Of a stretch of 64,000 nucleotides of DNA, positions 18,108 to 27,107 are shown in pieces (positions within the stretch are counted from its first letter, which is position 1; each line of letters starts with the position of its first letter). The stretch covers positions 1-64,000 of the forward strand of contig NZ_BCQV01000025.1 of assembly GCF_001552255.1 (NCBI RefSeq). Direction: 5' to 3'. Both the position numbers and the translations under genes were made by a program. The notes beneath the pieces were generated by a model. That model did not search any database and had not been told where the DNA came from. It saw only the letters and a program-made list of their open reading frames with translations. Source of the DNA: Alicyclobacillus shizuokensis NBRC 103103 (lineage in GTDB: Bacteria; Bacillota; Bacilli; Alicyclobacillales; Alicyclobacillaceae).

Positions 18108-18754
18108 CCTGTCTTCCTCCTTGCGACGGCCGCCGCCAATGCCTCGGCCACCTGACGAATCGCCTCGCGCTGCAGGTGGTAACTGGAGCGATTGGCAATC
18201 AGCCGAGCCGACACGTCCGACACCGTGTCGAACACCTTCAGCCCGTTGGCCCGCAGGGTGGCGCCTGTCTGCACCAGGTCAAAGATTCTGTCGGTCAGGC
18301 CGATGACAGCCGCCAGCTCGATGGAGCCGCTGAGCGGAACAATTTCCACCGCCGTACCCTGGCTGCGGAAGTATTGATCCGTCAGGCGTGGGTACTTGGT
18401 GGCCACACGCCGCGGCGGTCGCAGCTCATCCTCGGGTCGGCCGGCCACGCACAGACGGCAGCAGGCGCACTCCAGATCCACCAGCTCACTGACGTCTCTG
18501 GGCTCCTCCATCAGGATGTCCTTTCCGACAATCCCGAGGTCAGCCACGCCATACTGAACGTACGTGGGGACATCCGCTGGCTTGGCCAGCAGGTAGCGCA
18601 TGCGATGCACCTGGAACGTCGCCGCGTCGGCGGCCACGTCAAAAACCAAGGCCCGTGTCTCGTCCAGATCCGTGGGCAGAGGAAGTCCCGCCGCCAGGAG
18701 CAATGGCCACACCCCGTCCGTGGTCCGGCCTTTGGCCAGCGCGATGGTCAGCAC
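18104..18754 (-). CDS. hisG: ATP phosphoribosyltransferase, short form
   Basis: A 216-residue catalytic subunit for the first committed step, ATP plus PRPP to phosphoribosyl-ATP. The TIALAKGRT start, YGVADLGIVGKDIL and the PRPP loop region DLVQTGATLRANGL are clear. It lacks the C-terminal regulatory domain of long HisG, so it needs HisZ, encoded immediately upstream. The GTG start overlaps the hisZ stop by seven bases. Confidence 0.97.
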   Translation of the reverse strand: MLTIALAKGRTTDGVWPLLLAAGLPLPTDLDETRALVFDVAADAATFQVHRMRYLLAKPADVPTYVQYGVADLGIVGKDILMEEPRDVSELVDLECACCRLCVAGRPEDELRPPRRVATKYPRLTDQYFRSQGTAVEIVPLSGSIELAAVIGLTDRIFDLVQTGATLRANGLKVFDTVSDVSARLIANRSSYHLQREAIRQVAEALAAAVARRKTG

Positions 18755-19800
18755 GAGACCACCCCCCGCTGCATAACCAGCTCCTCGTCCGCAAACAGCG
18801 TCATCAGCCGCTCGACTTCAAACGTAAACCCGATGGCCGGCGCTGGCGCACCAAACTCCCGCAGCAGGTGGTCGTAACGCCCACCCTGGGCAATCGGCGC
18901 GCCGGCACCGGGAGCGAAGACCTCGAAGACCATGCCCGTGTAGTAGGACGGATCGCGATGCAAGGAGAGGTCGAATACCATGGCCGAAGCGTGGTCACTG
19001 GCCCGGATGGCGTCCGCCAATTGGCATAACGCCCGCCATGCCGCCTGCAACCGCTGTGAAGCGGCCGACTCCGGCCGCACCAGGGTGCCCGGGAGCGTGT
19101 CCGGCTGGAATGGGTTCAACGTGGACAGCAGTTCCATCACGTCCACCTCGCCGACAAAGCGCCGGCTCTCCGCCCGAAATGCCACGTAATCCCCGGCGGT
19201 CAACAGCGCAAGCAAGGGCTCCAGGTCATCTGCAGGCACGCCCAAAAGCTCGAGCAGAGCGGGGACAAACAGAGCATGGCTGATGACCATGCGCACACCG
19301 GCACGCCTCAGCCCCGCCAACGCATCCAGACACAGGCTCAGCAACTGGCTGTCGGCCGCCACTCCGGACTCGCCGATGCATTCCACCCCCACCTGGGTCG
19401 ATTCGGCGGCGCGTCCGCTCATCCAGGACAAGGTAGCCGGCGCGTCGGAGCGATGGTAAACGCGCTCGGCATAGCACCAGCGGATGGGGAGCTGCCCTGC
19501 GGCCACCAAGGGAGCCGCCATCCGCGCGACACTCGGCGTCATGTCAGGCCGCAGGGCCATTGGGCGGCCCGAACGGTCAAACACTTGCACCCACTGCTCC
19601 GAGGCAGTGGGCCCGCGTCCCCGCTGCAGGGTGTCCGCGTATTCAAACGCCCCGCTGGAGACAAGGGAAAAACCGCGGTCTTCAAAAAAACGGATGAGCC
19701 AATCCTCCAGGTTCCGACGCATCCGCGCCTGAGACGGAAACAGGTCCCGCATCCCCTGAGGCCGCTCGGCCCACCGCATGGCATCCAGCGCCACGCACAT
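18748..19800 (-). CDS. hisZ: ATP phosphoribosyltransferase regulatory subunit
   Basis: A 350-residue paralogue of histidyl-tRNA synthetase without tRNA-charging function; it activates short HisG and carries feedback control. Class II synthetase remnants are visible: GMRDLFPSQARMR, ALRPDMTPSVARM, RWCYAERVYH and GGRYDHLLREFG. ATG 19800 follows GGAAAGG; a TTG sits just before it. It is the first gene of the his operon, 95 bases after a predicted transcription start. Confidence 0.95.
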   Translation of the reverse strand: MCVALDAMRWAERPQGMRDLFPSQARMRRNLEDWLIRFFEDRGFSLVSSGAFEYADTLQRGRGPTASEQWVQVFDRSGRPMALRPDMTPSVARMAAPLVAAGQLPIRWCYAERVYHRSDAPATLSWMSGRAAESTQVGVECIGESGVAADSQLLSLCLDALAGLRRAGVRMVISHALFVPALLELLGVPADDLEPLLALLTAGDYVAFRAESRRFVGEVDVMELLSTLNPFQPDTLPGTLVRPESAASQRLQAAWRALCQLADAIRASDHASAMVFDLSLHRDPSYYTGMVFEVFAPGAGAPIAQGGRYDHLLREFGAPAPAIGFTFEVERLMTLFADEELVMQRGVVSC

Positions 19801-19901
19801 CAACCCTTTCCAGCCAACACAAGGTCCATTCCTATCCGAAGCAAAAGGCGTTGCCAGAACCGCCCTGCTTTAGTTCTCTACCAAAGTAAAGTACGTGTCG
19901 T

Positions 19902-19930
19902 ATTGTATACCCTCTCTCCCAATTCGTCAA
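19902..19930 (-). promoter_or_regulatory. sigma-A promoter of the his operon
   Basis: On the minus strand TTGACG (19925-19930) and TACAAT (19902-19907) are separated by exactly 17 bases. Transcription would start near 19895 and leave a leader of about 95 nt before hisZ. I see no T-box or histidine-rich leader peptide in it. Confidence 0.75.
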
Positions 19931-20086
19931 CGAATCGCATGGACGAGACGCCCCCAATCCGGCGCGCCGCTGCATTTTCCCAATCGGCTGGAGAAACCGG
20001 GCAGATTGTCTGCCGAAAACACGGCGAGGCGCGGCGCCATATGTTGCTGTAGGCATCCGAAGCCGCAAAAAAGGGGGGTGACCGGT

Positions 20087-21106
20087 TTGGAGGTTTGGCA
20101 AGGCAAGATGGTTTGGGTATGGGAAGTGAGCGAATCCAGCGGCGGCAACATCCAGGCCATCATTGAGCGGGTGCAGAGCGCGCGACTCGCCGGACTCATC
20201 GTCAAGGCACACGACGGCCGCAACTTTTGGTCACAGTTTTCTTCCAGCCTGGTCCACCAGCTGCATGAAGCCGGACTGGTGGTGGGCGCGTGGGGCTACT
20301 GTTACGGCGCCCACCCTGACGCGGAGGCTGCCAATGCGCACAGGGCCCTGTCCCTGGGTGCCGACTTTTATGTGGCGGATGTGGAGGCCGAATTCGAACC
20401 ATCCGGCATGGCTGACGCGGCCACCCGGCTCATGGCCGCCATCCGACAGCAGGCCGGTGGCAAACCGATTGGCTATTCGACGTTCGGACTTCCCAAATAT
20501 CACCCGGGTTTCCCGTTCCACGCCTTCAGCCGCCACGCAGACTTCACCATGCCACAGGTGTATTGGGGCGACTTTCGCCTGCCGCCCAGGACGGCCGTGG
20601 CTCAGAGTCTGGCTTATTACCAACCGTACAAGATTCCCGTTGCGCCGGTTGGACAGGCGTACGGCAGCGTGACCCCGGGCGAAATCCAATCGTTCATGGA
20701 CGCATGCAAGAACCAGCCGGGCTACTCGTTTTGGAATTATCAATCGGCGACAGCCGCGATGTGGTCGGCGATTGCCGGTGGCCCGGCGCCGCTGAAGGAA
20801 GGAGGCAAGCACATGCTCGAGCGAGGCAGTCAAGGCCAAGCGGTGAAGCTGCTCCAGGAGGAGCTCAACTTGGTGCTCCATGTGCATCTGGCGGTCGATG
20901 GCGCGTACGGACCCAAAACCGAAGCAGCCGTGAAAAGTTTTCAACAACAGCATCACCTGACGGTGGACGGTATTGCGGGAGCGATGACCTTGACCACGTT
21001 GGGCCAAGCGCTGTATCAACTGCCAGACCCCAACACCGCGTCGAAGCTGCGGGAAGTGCTGGAGCTGTTGCAAAAGGCGGAAAAAGCGCTGCAAGGAGTG
21101 AGCTGA
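20087..21106 (+). CDS. endolysin-like glycoside hydrolase with peptidoglycan-binding domain
   Basis: A roughly 339-residue protein without a signal peptide. Residues 1 to about 235 look like a TIM-barrel, GH25-like hydrolase: FYVADVEAEFEPSG supplies acidic residues at a barrel strand and FTMPQVYWGDF a late strand. Residues about 245-310 are a peptidoglycan-binding type 1 domain (LERGSQGQAVKLLQEEL, VDGAYGPKTEAAVKSFQ, VDGIAGAMTLTTL). A short coiled tail follows. The TTG at 20087 is preferred, with AAGGGGGG eight bases upstream; ATG 20108 is an alternative. The holin-like gene follows with no gap, which suggests a phage-type lysis pair, yet no other phage genes surround it. Family level of the catalytic domain is moderately sure. 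Confidence 0.8.
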   Translation: MEVWQGKMVWVWEVSESSGGNIQAIIERVQSARLAGLIVKAHDGRNFWSQFSSSLVHQLHEAGLVVGAWGYCYGAHPDAEAANAHRALSLGADFYVADVEAEFEPSGMADAATRLMAAIRQQAGGKPIGYSTFGLPKYHPGFPFHAFSRHADFTMPQVYWGDFRLPPRTAVAQSLAYYQPYKIPVAPVGQAYGSVTPGEIQSFMDACKNQPGYSFWNYQSATAAMWSAIAGGPAPLKEGGKHMLERGSQGQAVKLLQEELNLVLHVHLAVDGAYGPKTEAAVKSFQQQHHLTVDGIAGAMTLTTLGQALYQLPDPNTASKLREVLELLQKAEKALQGVS

Positions 21107-21556
21107 GTGAATAGCGAGCTGGAGTTAAAAATCCTCGAATCCCTGTTGAGTCTGATGACCCTGCTGATTGGCGTCGGCATCAGCGCCTTGGCGCCACGCC
21201 TAAAGCGAATTGTCAGTGCGCACGCCGACGGCAAGCAGGCGCAGCTGGCCTCGCACGTGATCGACGGGCTGTCCACCATCGCCGAGGCGGTGGTTCAGGA
21301 ATTCAACCAAAAGGTGGTGGCCGACGCAAAGAAAGCTGGCGTTTTCACCCCGGCGCTGGCGCAGAGCATCAAGCAGGACGCGGTATCTGCCGTGATCAGC
21401 CAAGCCGGGCCGCTGGCCGCGCTGGGCGGGCAGGTCATCGGCGACATCCCCAGCCTGGTCTCAAGCCTGGTTGAACAAGCGGTCGCCAAACACCATATTG
21501 ACACCTCGGGCGGTGGGGCGACATCCGCCTGCCCATCCGCCGCCTCCGGTACCTGA
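21107..21556 (+). CDS. holin-like membrane protein (LLH family type)
   Basis: A 149-residue protein with one N-terminal membrane segment (about residues 8-28, LLSLMTLLIGVGISALAP), a basic patch after it, a helical middle region and a Gly/Ala/Ser-rich end. This is the shape of LLH-family phage holins, which open the membrane for a signal-less endolysin. The GTG start comes directly after the endolysin stop, with AAGGAG about 10 bases upstream, so the two are co-translated. Function is inferred from shape and the partner. Confidence 0.72.
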   Translation: MNSELELKILESLLSLMTLLIGVGISALAPRLKRIVSAHADGKQAQLASHVIDGLSTIAEAVVQEFNQKVVADAKKAGVFTPALAQSIKQDAVSAVISQAGPLAALGGQVIGDIPSLVSSLVEQAVAKHHIDTSGGGATSACPSAASGT

Positions 21557-21590
21557 CCGGCCGCGTCTACAGGCGCATTATCGCCAACCA

Positions 21591-21620
21591 CCCGTGGGGC
21601 CGCTTCGCCCTCGGGCGGCC
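21591..21620. terminator. possible bidirectional terminator between holin and ispG
   Basis: An imperfect GC-rich inverted repeat (GTGGGGCCGC paired with GGCGGCCCAC) lies between two convergent genes. No clear U-tract is seen on either strand, so this is only a candidate. Confidence 0.3.
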
Positions 21621-21639
21621 CACGACCATCCCGACCGAC

Positions 21640-22743
21640 TCAAACCCCCACCTCTTCCTCATGCAGCTTGCCGGTCTCCTGATACCGCTTGGCCATAGCG
21701 TCGATCTCCCGTTTCAACTCGGCCACCAACTCTGCTTCCGGCACCTTGCGCACCACCTTGCCCTTGCGGAACAACAGGCCTTCCCCGCGGCCGCCGGCGA
21801 TACCGATATCCGCCTCCCGCGCCTCGCCGGGACCGTTGACCGCGCAGCCGAGCACCGAGACCTTTATCGGGGCCTGAATGTGCTGCAGATAATCCTCGAC
21901 CTCGTTGGCCACGGCAATCAGGTCGATGTCAATGCGACCGCACGTCGGACAGGAGACCAAGGTCGGCGCATTGGAGATCAGGTGGAACGTCTTCAACAGT
22001 TCACGGGCCACCTTCACCTCTTCGACCGGATCTGCGCTGAGCGAAACCCGGATGGTGTTGCCAATCCCCATCGACAGCAGCGTGCCCAAGCCAGCGGCGC
22101 TCTTGATGGTTCCGCTGTACAGCGTGCCAGATTCGGTGATGCCCAGGTGCAGCGGATAATCGAACGTCTCGGCCGCCAGCCGATACGCCTCAATCGCCAA
22201 CTGGACATCGGACGCCTTCATGGACACGACGATGTCGTGAAAGTCAAGTTCTTCCAAGATACGGATGTGGTGCAGGGCGCTCTCCAGCATTCCTTGGGCT
22301 GTCGGGTAGCCGTACTTGTCCAGGATGTGATGCTCCAAGGAACCGGCGTTGACACCGATGCGGATGGGAATCCCCCGTTCTTTGCAAGCCTTGACCACCG
22401 CTTCCACGCGCTCGCGGCCGCCGATATTCCCCGGGTTGATGCGGACCTTGTCCACGCCGCCGCGGATCGCTTCCAGGGCCAAACGATAATCAAAGTGAAT
22501 ATCGGCGACCAAGGGAATATGGATGCGCCGCTTGATCTCCGGAATCGCTGCGGCCGCCTCCCGGTTGTTCACGGTGACGCGGACCACCTGACACCCCGCT
22601 TCCTCCAGGCGCAGGATCTCGCGCACGGTCGCTTCCACGTCTGCCGTCTTGGTCGTCGTCATACTCTGGATGACCACTTGATCACGGCCGCCGATGGAGA
22701 CATCACCCACTCGGACCGTCCGTGTTTGTTGACGCAGGTACAT
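21640..22743 (-). CDS. ispG: 4-hydroxy-3-methylbut-2-enyl diphosphate synthase
   Basis: A 367-residue iron-sulfur enzyme, the penultimate step of the MEP isoprenoid pathway, making HMBPP from the cyclic diphosphate. The N-terminal barrel has VQSMTTTKT-like [18 protein letters not shown] and [11 protein letters not shown]. The [4Fe-4S] ligands are in SCPTCGR and [14 protein letters not shown] near the C terminus. GGAGG lies seven bases before the ATG. It is the short bacterial form without the plant insert and a single-gene unit here. Confidence 0.97.
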   Translation of the reverse strand: MYLRQQTRTVRVGDVSIGGRDQVVIQSMTTTKTADVEATVREILRLEEAGCQVVRVTVNNREAAAAIPEIKRRIHIPLVADIHFDYRLALEAIRGGVDKVRINPGNIGGRERVEAVVKACKERGIPIRIGVNAGSLEHHILDKYGYPTAQGMLESALHHIRILEELDFHDIVVSMKASDVQLAIEAYRLAAETFDYPLHLGITESGTLYSGTIKSAAGLGTLLSMGIGNTIRVSLSADPVEEVKVARELLKTFHLISNAPTLVSCPTCGRIDIDLIAVANEVEDYLQHIQAPIKVSVLGCAVNGPGEAREADIGIAGGRGEGLLFRKGKVVRKVPEAELVAELKREIDAMAKRYQETGKLHEEEVGV

Positions 22744-22775
22744 AGGGTCGCCTCCAGTACATGGACTCTACTGCA

Positions 22776-22781
22776 ATTATA
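22776..22781 (-). promoter_or_regulatory. -10 box of the ispG promoter
   Basis: TATAAT on the minus strand, within TATGTATAATTG, 33 bases before the ispG ATG. No good -35 box is seen 17 bases upstream. Confidence 0.45.
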
Positions 22782-22981
22782 CATAATCCCTTGCATTCGG
22801 GTGGCCGGTTCACCGTTCGGAGACCACGGCGCGAGGCGGACAGCCAACATTCGTACGACTTCCCTACAAGCGACGGGATTTGATACAGTATGGTGTGAAA
22901 CGTGGAGACAGGGTGAGCCTGTCCGAGACTTGTCGATCCGGCCGCGTCTGTGCCGGCGAGAATGGAGCGTGTTCCCAGACG

Positions 22982-24049
22982 ATGATTGACCAAATTGTCA
23001 CGTACCTGGGGAGTGAGGCGGATGACCTCCTCTCCCATACCTGCCGCACCATCCCGAAAGAGAGCTTGACCTTGCCCGGACCGGACAGTGTGGACGAAGT
23101 GTTCGCCGCGTCCAACCGCAACAACCAGGTTCTGCGCAGCCTGCAGCAGCTGTTGAACACCGGCCGTTTGAGCGGCACCGGGTACGTCTCCATCCTGCCT
23201 GTCGACCAGGGCATCGAGCACTCGGCAGGCGCTTCGTTCGCCAAGAACCCCGCCTACTTCGATCCGGAGAACATCGTCAAGCTCGCGATTGAAGGCGGCT
23301 GCAACGGCGTCGCCTCGACGCTGGGCGTGCTGGCTCTGACTTCGCGCAAATACGCCCATAAGATCCCGTACATTGTCAAGATTAACCATAACGAACTGCT
23401 GACGTACCCGAACAAATTCGACCAGGTCTTGTTTGCCAGCGTGCGCCAGGCGTGGGAATTGGGAGCGGCGGGCATCGGCGCCACCATCTACTTCGGGTCC
23501 AACGAGTCGACGCGCCAGCTGCAGGAGATCAGCGCGGCCTTCGAGGAGGCGCACCGGCTCGGCATGTTCACCATTTTGTGGTGCTACCTGCGCAATCCGC
23601 AGTTCAAAAAGGACGGTGTCGACTACCATGTCGCCGCGGACCTGACCGGCCAGGCCAACCACCTGGGCGTGACCATCGAAGCGGATATCATCAAGCAGAA
23701 GCTGCCGGAGACCAACGGAGGATTCAAGGCGTTGAACATGGAAGGCAGCAGCTACGGGAAGACGGACGAGCGGATTTATACGGAATTGACGACCGACCAC
23801 CCCATCGATTTGGCCCGCTACCAAGTGGCAAACTGCTATATGGGCAAGATTGGCCTCATCAATTCCGGAGGCGCTTCCGGTGCCAACGACTTCGCGGAAG
23901 CGGTGCGCACCGCGGTCATCAACAAACGGGCCGGTGGCATGGGTTTGATTTCGGGCCGAAAGGCGTTCCAGCGGCCGATGGACGAAGGTGTGAAGCTGCT
24001 CAACCTGATTCAAGACGTCTACCTGTGCGAGGATGTGACCATCGCCTGA
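22982..24049 (+). CDS. class I fructose-bisphosphate aldolase (FbaB/DhnA type)
   Basis: A 355-residue Schiff-base aldolase that interconverts fructose 1,6-bisphosphate with dihydroxyacetone phosphate and glyceraldehyde 3-phosphate. It belongs to the archaeal/FbaB family, not the zinc class II enzymes usual in Bacillus. [23 protein letters not shown], the likely Schiff-base lysine in [10 protein letters not shown] and [11 protein letters not shown] are characteristic. ATG 22982 gives the usual family length; the frame is open back to 22880 and the ribosome site (TGGAG, distant) is not decisive. Confidence 0.93.
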   Translation: MIDQIVTYLGSEADDLLSHTCRTIPKESLTLPGPDSVDEVFAASNRNNQVLRSLQQLLNTGRLSGTGYVSILPVDQGIEHSAGASFAKNPAYFDPENIVKLAIEGGCNGVASTLGVLALTSRKYAHKIPYIVKINHNELLTYPNKFDQVLFASVRQAWELGAAGIGATIYFGSNESTRQLQEISAAFEEAHRLGMFTILWCYLRNPQFKKDGVDYHVAADLTGQANHLGVTIEADIIKQKLPETNGGFKALNMEGSSYGKTDERIYTELTTDHPIDLARYQVANCYMGKIGLINSGGASGANDFAEAVRTAVINKRAGGMGLISGRKAFQRPMDEGVKLLNLIQDVYLCEDVTIA

Positions 24050-24092
24050 ACAAGCCATCATAGTCCCGGTCCCATTCTGGCATACTAGGAGC

Positions 24093-24118
24093 GCAGCCGT
24101 CCCCTGCGGGGCGGCTGT
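24093..24118 (+). terminator. probable terminator after the aldolase
   Basis: GCAGCCG-T-CCCC and GGGG-CGGCTG form a GC-rich stem with one bulge and a three-base loop, followed by TCTCTGCC. It lies 45 bases after the stop; the U-tract is poor. Confidence 0.45.
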
Positions 24119-24152
24119 CTCTGCCAAGCCAAGGACAGGAGGAGGGACCACG

Positions 24153-24350
24153 ATGGGACAGCACAAACAGTTTGAACCCGGATGGGAAGTCCCCAACGAC
24201 GGCTTTTACATTGAGGTCGGGGAGCACCCAGACAGCGCCTCCATTCGCGATCCGCAGAAGGTTCACCTGAAACGGGGCGACACCTTCCCCGCCACCAGCA
24301 ACCACAACCGCAAGTGGGTGCGCATGAAGGCGCATAACACAAAGGACTGA
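24153..24350 (+). CDS. yjzC: YjzC-family small protein
   Basis: A 65-residue protein matching the YjzC family of Bacillales: MGQHKQFEPGWEVPNDGFYI, an IRDPQKVHLKRGDTFPAT core and an NRKWV end. The role of the family is not known. AGGAGGAGGG precedes the ATG. Single gene, convergent with the oxidase operon. Confidence 0.85.
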   Translation: MGQHKQFEPGWEVPNDGFYIEVGEHPDSASIRDPQKVHLKRGDTFPATSNHNRKWVRMKAHNTKD

Positions 24351-24407
24351 GCAAAATGGCACCCCGTTTTGTTCGCCTCAGCCGCGCCCGCCATGGGGGC
24401 AGCAGGG

Positions 24408-24578
24408 TCACAGATCCTCCCCGGTCATGGGGCTGTCATAGGACACGGGAACGGTCGGCGCGGCCGGGTGCTTCCCTCGCCCCTTCTTGACGTTCGACAG
24501 ATGCGTCGTGTAGCGCAGAACCAGCAGGAACACCGCAACGAACGCAAACAATCCCAAGGCAAAGGCAATCAGTCGCAT
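24408..24578 (-). CDS. small single-pass membrane protein of the oxidase operon
   Basis: A 56-residue reading frame starting MRLIAFALGLFAFVAVFLLV: one membrane helix followed by a basic, then proline-rich and acidic tail ending MTGEDL. GAGGGG about eight bases before the ATG lies at the end of ctaE, so translation is coupled to the oxidase. It is much shorter than the three-helix subunit IV (CtaF) of Bacillus and I do not recognise a family. It may be an oxidase accessory or assembly peptide (inference). Confidence 0.68.
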   Translation of the reverse strand: MRLIAFALGLFAFVAVFLLVLRYTTHLSNVKKGRGKHPAAPTVPVSYDSPMTGEDL

Positions 24579-24590
24579 CGAATCATCCCC

Positions 24591-25217
24591 TCAGGCGTGC
24601 AGTCCGCACCACGCGGCGAACTGACCAACAGTCAGCACCCGTTCCATCAACAGCACGACAATTCCAAACATGACGGTGTACAGCCATACGTTCATCGCCA
24701 CCGGAAAGAACGCGTTCACCTTGGCCTTGTTGGCAAAACTGGCGTACCAACCGGCGATGGCAATCAGCACCGCGGAGATGAACGTCAAGCCAAACACAAT
24801 CATCGAGGTCGGCCAGTCTATCGTCTTGATCTGCTGGCTGTAGCCCGCAAACCACAGCATGAGACGAAACTGAATCAACGCCGTGGCCACCCAGGACAAC
24901 ACCGCCAGCGCCAACACCGCGTTGAACGCCTGCCACCGGTCCTTGGCAAAGAACGCGGCAGCCACAAGCACCAGCACCCCAGACACAATCAGGAGCAAGG
25001 TATCCCAATAAGGAAGGTCTGTGAGCAGTCGATTGTTCAGCGTGAACTTGCTCGGATTCCAACCGCGCAGGTAGACGTTCGAGGCGACAAACACGGCCGA
25101 CATGAACGTCAAAGCGACCAAACCAAGCCACACCGCCAGGTTTGCGTTGGCCTGCGGGTCTATGCGCTCATCGTGCACCGCCTGTCCGCCATGCCCGTTT
25201 TCCATCCGCACAGCCAT
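24591..25217 (-). CDS. ctaE: cytochrome c oxidase subunit III
   Basis: A 208-residue membrane protein with five predicted helices, the length of the short bacterial subunit III. The WLGLVALTFMSAVFVASNVY first helix region, the FGLTFISAVLIAIAGWY segment and the C-terminal YTVMFGIVVLLMERVL fit the family, although it is divergent. It lies downstream of ctaD after a 190-base gap that holds a GGCGCT/AGCGCC stem-loop (25279-25295) and no gene. Assignment rests partly on position. Confidence 0.85.
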   Translation of the reverse strand: MAVRMENGHGGQAVHDERIDPQANANLAVWLGLVALTFMSAVFVASNVYLRGWNPSKFTLNNRLLTDLPYWDTLLLIVSGVLVLVAAAFFAKDRWQAFNAVLALAVLSWVATALIQFRLMLWFAGYSQQIKTIDWPTSMIVFGLTFISAVLIAIAGWYASFANKAKVNAFFPVAMNVWLYTVMFGIVVLLMERVLTVGQFAAWCGLHA

Positions 25218-25408
25218 ATCCGCATCTCCTCTCCTTCTCCATGGATGCCTTTAACCGGCCCTTGCCCTACACAGGGTTGGCGCTCCGCAAGCGCCGTCAT
25301 CCAGCCCCCGGACGGCACCCGAGCGCCAGGGCCGAGGACCACCGCAGGCGGCCGGACGTCGCTGGCATCGTCTGTCTGCAACTTCCCCGCGCGCCCGCGG
25401 CTCCCCGC

Positions 25409-27037
25409 TCAAGCCCACGTTGGATTCGCCTCCGGTTCCGTTTGCGGCGGATCATACGGCCGGTACGGGTTGTCGGTGACGGTCGGGATTTCGTCGAAAT
25501 TGTGCTCCGGAGGCGGAGACGAGACCTGCCACTCCAAGGTTTGGGCGCCCCACGGATTGGGCCCCACCTTCACCCCGTATTTGGCCGCCCAGAACAGGTT
25601 GGCGACAATCAACAGGGTACCGAACCCCAAAACGTAGGAGCCGATTGTGGCCACGTCGTTCCAAAACATGTACTGGGGCGCGTAGGCCGCATATCGCCGC
25701 GGCATCCCGGCCAAACCGAGAAAGTGCATCGGAAAGAAAGTCAGCTGCGTACCGACGAAGTAGAACCAGAAGGAGACATGCCCCAGCGTCTTGTTGAACA
25801 TTCGGCCCGTGACTTTGGGAAACCAAAAGTGCAGCCCGGCCATGATGGTCATGACACTGCCGCCGAATAGGACGTAGTGAATGTGGGCGACGACGAAATA
25901 CGTGTCGTGCAGGTGCATATCCAGCGGCACCGCGGCCACCAGGACGCCGCTGAATCCGCCGATGATGAACGATCCGATGAACCCGAGCGACGCGTACATC
26001 ATCGGCACCGAGTACTCGACGGAACCGCGCCACATCGTCGCCAGCCAGTTGAAAATCTTCACCGACGTCGGTACAGCGATGACCAGTGACGAAATCATGA
26101 ATGGAATGCCCTCGGACATCTGCATGCCAGCGACAAACATGTGGTGAGCCCACACGAAAAAGCCGAGAAAACCAATCGCGACGCTGGAATAGGCAATCGC
26201 GTGGTAGCCAAAGATCGGCTTACGGGAAAACACCGGCAGAACCTCCGATATGATCCCGAACGCCGGCAGAATCATGATGTAGACCGCAGGATGCGAATAG
26301 AACCAGAACAGGTGCTGATACAGCATCGGATCGCCGCCGGCGCTGGAGTTGTAAAACACGGTCGACCAGTGGCGATCGGACAAAAGCGTCGTGATGGCTC
26401 CGGCCAGGGCAGGGGTGCCGAACAACTGCATCCACGCGGTAACCCAGATGCTCCAAGTGAACAGCGTCATGCGATTGAACGACATGCCGGGAGCGCGCAT
26501 CTTGTGAATGGTGACCAAAAAGTTGATAGCGCCAAGAATGGACGACAGGCCAGCCAAGTGGACCGAGAAAATCCAAAAATCGATACCGGCGCCCTTGGCG
26601 GACACGCTGTACGGCGGATAGGCGGTCCACCCGGCGTCCGGCATGCCGCCGGCCATGCTGCACAGCATGATGACACCCGCAGTCAGGTACAACCAGTAGC
26701 TCAGTGCGTTCATTCGGGGGAACGCCATGTCCCGGGCGCCGATGTGCAGGGGTATGAGATAATTCCCAAACGCCCCGGTCAGAAGCGGGATGATAACCAG
26801 GAAAATCATGATGGTGGCGTGCATGGTGAAGAATTCATTGTAGGACTGCGCGTCAAACACCCCTTGCGGGACAAGCAAGTCGGTACGCACCAAAAGCGCA
26901 AACAGGCCGCCCAAGAGGAAGAAGAAGATGGCGGTAACCCCGTACATAACGCCGATTTTCTTGTGGTCGACGGTCAGCACCCACTCGCGTACAAACGACT
27001 GCCGACGTGGGCGCGGATGACTGAGGACAGCCTCCAT
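25409..27037 (-). CDS. ctaD: heme-copper cytochrome c oxidase subunit I, A2 type
   Basis: A 542-residue, 12-helix catalytic subunit that reduces O2 and pumps protons. Heme and CuB ligands are seen in FFTMHATIMIF, YSHPAVYIMI, the HH of VWAHHMF and HDTYFVVAHIHYV. The motif is YSHPAVY, not HPEVY: the glutamate of A1 enzymes is replaced and the Tyr-Ser pair is present, which defines the A2 subtype. The D-channel entry region GARDMAFPRMN is kept. By eye, the position of the A1 K-channel lysine (after SVEY) appears to be Ser. It lies 70 bases after ctaC. Confidence 0.97.
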   Translation of the reverse strand: MEAVLSHPRPRRQSFVREWVLTVDHKKIGVMYGVTAIFFFLLGGLFALLVRTDLLVPQGVFDAQSYNEFFTMHATIMIFLVIIPLLTGAFGNYLIPLHIGARDMAFPRMNALSYWLYLTAGVIMLCSMAGGMPDAGWTAYPPYSVSAKGAGIDFWIFSVHLAGLSSILGAINFLVTIHKMRAPGMSFNRMTLFTWSIWVTAWMQLFGTPALAGAITTLLSDRHWSTVFYNSSAGGDPMLYQHLFWFYSHPAVYIMILPAFGIISEVLPVFSRKPIFGYHAIAYSSVAIGFLGFFVWAHHMFVAGMQMSEGIPFMISSLVIAVPTSVKIFNWLATMWRGSVEYSVPMMYASLGFIGSFIIGGFSGVLVAAVPLDMHLHDTYFVVAHIHYVLFGGSVMTIMAGLHFWFPKVTGRMFNKTLGHVSFWFYFVGTQLTFFPMHFLGLAGMPRRYAAYAPQYMFWNDVATIGSYVLGFGTLLIVANLFWAAKYGVKVGPNPWGAQTLEWQVSSPPPEHNFDEIPTVTDNPYRPYDPPQTEPEANPTWA

Positions 27038-27107
27038 GAATCCTCACCTCGCAGGTTGAAGTCATAAGGGTCGGCGCCCGACACGGTCGCGATTGCCTTG
27101 TATATAC

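Noticed and set aside
19801-19895. T-box or attenuator leader before hisZ
   Set aside because: No T-box core (TGGNACCGCG-like), specifier loop or His-rich peptide seen in the 95-base leader.
22703-24196. Long minus-strand frame opposite the aldolase
   Set aside because: The plus strand encodes a complete class I aldolase; the antisense product has no family features.
24346-24381. CTGAG/CTCAG hairpin between yjzC and the oxidase operon
   Set aside because: Only weak, interrupted pairing; not enough to call a terminator.
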